6,208 bases of DNA from Methanobacteriota archaeon. GTDB lineage: Archaea; Thermoplasmatota; Poseidoniia; Poseidoniales; Poseidoniaceae. Positions 6,101-6,208 of this stretch are shown here, piece after piece (the stretch's first letter is position 1; each line of letters starts with the position of its first letter). A program made the translations under genes and the position numbers. The stretch covers positions 1-6,208 of the forward strand of contig JABJFP010000060.1 of NCBI GenBank assembly GCA_018662715.1, in the 5' to 3' direction. The notes under the pieces were generated by a model, which was not told the origin of the DNA, searched no databases, and worked only from the letters and a program-made list of their open reading frames with translations.

Positions 6101-6208
6101 AGCCTTATCACCGTTGAAACAGGAAGTAATGCAGCAATCCAATTGAGAGATTCCCACCTTCAAGACGCTGGAAACGGTTGCCTCAGAGTTTTCCAATCTA
6201 CCGGCATC
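3185..6208 (+). CDS. Large secreted modular beta-helix surface protein, 3'-truncated
   Basis: The frame from ATG 3185 stays open for exactly 1008 codons to the window edge. Residues 1-25 are a Sec signal peptide (MRSLPAFLLISLMV..., likely cleavage near PAA). Residues about 34-540 form a right-handed parallel beta-helix of pectate-lyase/NosD-like type: a capping segment (VTVDQGVTLTLEPGTTV, 45-61), then regular 20-21 residue rungs, for example 150-170, 171-190, 191-211 and 212-232. Residues about 547-590 (VTFTDLDGQPLEANVIV) and 770-850 (VTVLDKGSPLEGALISVSG) resemble carboxypeptidase-regulatory or Ig-like beta-sandwich domains. Between them, 618-700 holds further cap-like beta sequence (GSLTISDGAQLTL). 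From about 869 a second helix begins with a cap and rungs like the first. Likely disulfide Cys are 300/304 (CSGQC) and 725/746; Cys 999 lacks a partner here. I see no catalytic motif, so a structural, adhesive or glycan-binding role at the cell surface is inferred; a polysaccharide lyase cannot be excluded. It probably has its own promoter. Confidence 0.9.
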   Translation, partial: MRSLPAFLLISLMVTMAWVPMVPAADSTVTVNTTWSGTVVLDGNVTVDQGVTLTLEPGTTVDAKTYSLTVEGTLNADQASFFSSTPPLTQGSHGQGLWVGLVISPTGIATLDDVTISNASAALRVEGTLNANGLTLNDAYRGIAIHGGTATVDDLTARAMDYEAVYLDSGSLTLDNAVVTDTAVGLESSGSASVTNFDVSQSGIGVRAFAGSLHIDGLEIDDAAVGIAAAPGADINISNVIGHDLSIAIDAANSDNLKIHQAVLSGQRMLVGVSVSGLELHDVEFNATLPDTRYAMDVKCSGQCVYDELTLLNTSRGMSLSGSGTHELTNSQIMASQQAIFASGAGHLEITDSNIISDGVGLNIQTPTSLLSTVSVALGGAQTTGIDVLGGVHDWDGISIHKSFQSGDTSSIGVNAWYADLNVGEFTSENTSIGMRLERSTAGVTTFTAHQGTTAGLHLISSDFTGEDISTLAQNHGVHLVGQSHLQVTNLTGTLHDVALLMEVSSTATVRFFEPTNTAQGAGDASGQGVLYYGSESSPTVNTMESYFLEETPVTFTDLDGQPLEANVIVHGFEFVANENGALTLPLSSSGSLIDATYQGAGVRVVLTGGYIGQSVQVPIIPTGDWTIPSNKVVILGARPDGASHQLTGSLTISDGAQLTLVHTNLIVPASESISILGNGVLEGEGSLIQAPSLSVSPQGRLGAVASVIDEESFLTIDSNVSWNCAVQKQVNGVHFDGSLALQPFCEVRQNEGRVPPQVSVLNDAKFESFSQAYVTVLDKGSPLEGALISVSGATTQTNSDGYGFVSHPSLVVDSSGETWYGTVMVTISANGLLDFISWDTNTSFEHTFMASTLPSGTVNDWLVLEKQWSPYTLASSLILSKDATMTVQDGVSLRVSNGATITVNGTLDVDEATLASTGSGARWGGLILGDSAGASIDLAGTTLVESAPAVRIDGDGSFSANGVFFARSASESLITVETGSNAAIQLRDSHLQDAGNGCLRVFQSTGI
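3284..3604 (+). repeat. First copy of internal cap-plus-rung module of the beta-helix protein
   Basis: This encodes residues about 34-139. In order: a Trp-containing lead (TWSG), a cap strand (GVTLTLEPGTTV), a short strand ending VEGTLNADQASF, a WVGLVI strand, then two rungs (ATLDDVTISNASAALRVEGT and LNANGLTLNDA). The same order recurs near residue 869. The likeness is at protein level; the DNA has diverged. Confidence 0.6.
5789..6094 (+). repeat. Second copy of internal cap-plus-rung module
   Basis: This encodes residues about 869-970. It repeats the first copy in order: QWS lead, cap strand with VQDGVSLRV, VNGTLDVDEATL in place of VEGTLNADQASF, RWGGLILGD in place of LWVGLVISP, then ASIDLAGTTLVESAPAVRI and SFSANGVFFARS. 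It opens a second beta-helix that continues past the window end. Confidence 0.6.

Noticed and set aside
5572..6111. 179-codon minus-strand ORF opposite the surface protein
   Set aside because: The plus frame is continuous from 3185 to the edge with signal peptide and beta-helix repeats; the reverse ORF shows no family features.

Overview
The window looks archaeal, most likely planktonic Euryarchaeota of the Thermoplasmata side (Marine Group II / Poseidoniales type). Four genes are informational genes of archaeal type in archaeal order: ribosomal protein L18e (absent from bacteria), L13, S9 and RNA polymerase subunit RpoN (RPB10-like). A CCA-less tRNA-Pro(GGG) follows, and the cluster is flanked by large secreted or membrane-anchored proteins of the kind common in these organisms. 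The lineage is inferred from gene content and style; no 16S or other decisive marker is present. Every supported gene is on the + strand.

Layout. Bases 1-864 hold the 3' end of a membrane protein: an Ig-like ectodomain, one transmembrane helix, then a cytoplasmic DUF4129-type domain. A 95-bp spacer with a small hairpin leads to an unrecognised, mostly helical 147-residue protein (960-1403). A 136-bp structured spacer (1404-1539) forms the probable leader of a tightly packed operon: rpl18e, rpl13 (8-bp overlap, non-ATG start), rps9 (4-bp ATGA overlap with a near-perfect Shine-Dalgarno) and rpoN (9-bp gap). tRNA-Pro starts 9 bp after rpoN. After a 70-bp spacer with a perfect 7-bp dyad and a well-placed TATA-like box comes a very large secreted beta-helix protein. 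It starts at 3185 and is still open after 1008 codons at the window edge.

How it fits together. L18e, L13 and S9 are ribosomal parts and RpoN is a small zinc-binding RNA polymerase subunit, so the central block is a growth-linked translation/transcription operon. In many Euryarchaeota this block continues to rpoK, enolase and rps2. Here it stops at tRNA-Pro and is replaced by a surface-protein gene, apparently with its own promoter and a leaderless mRNA. The flanking genes concern the cell surface. The points most worth a second look are this synteny break, the modular and internally duplicated beta-helix protein, the Ig/TM/DUF4129 protein, and the small hairpins before the 960 and rpl18e starts. 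I see no mobile element, CRISPR array or defence system, and I cannot claim a clearly new system from this sequence alone.
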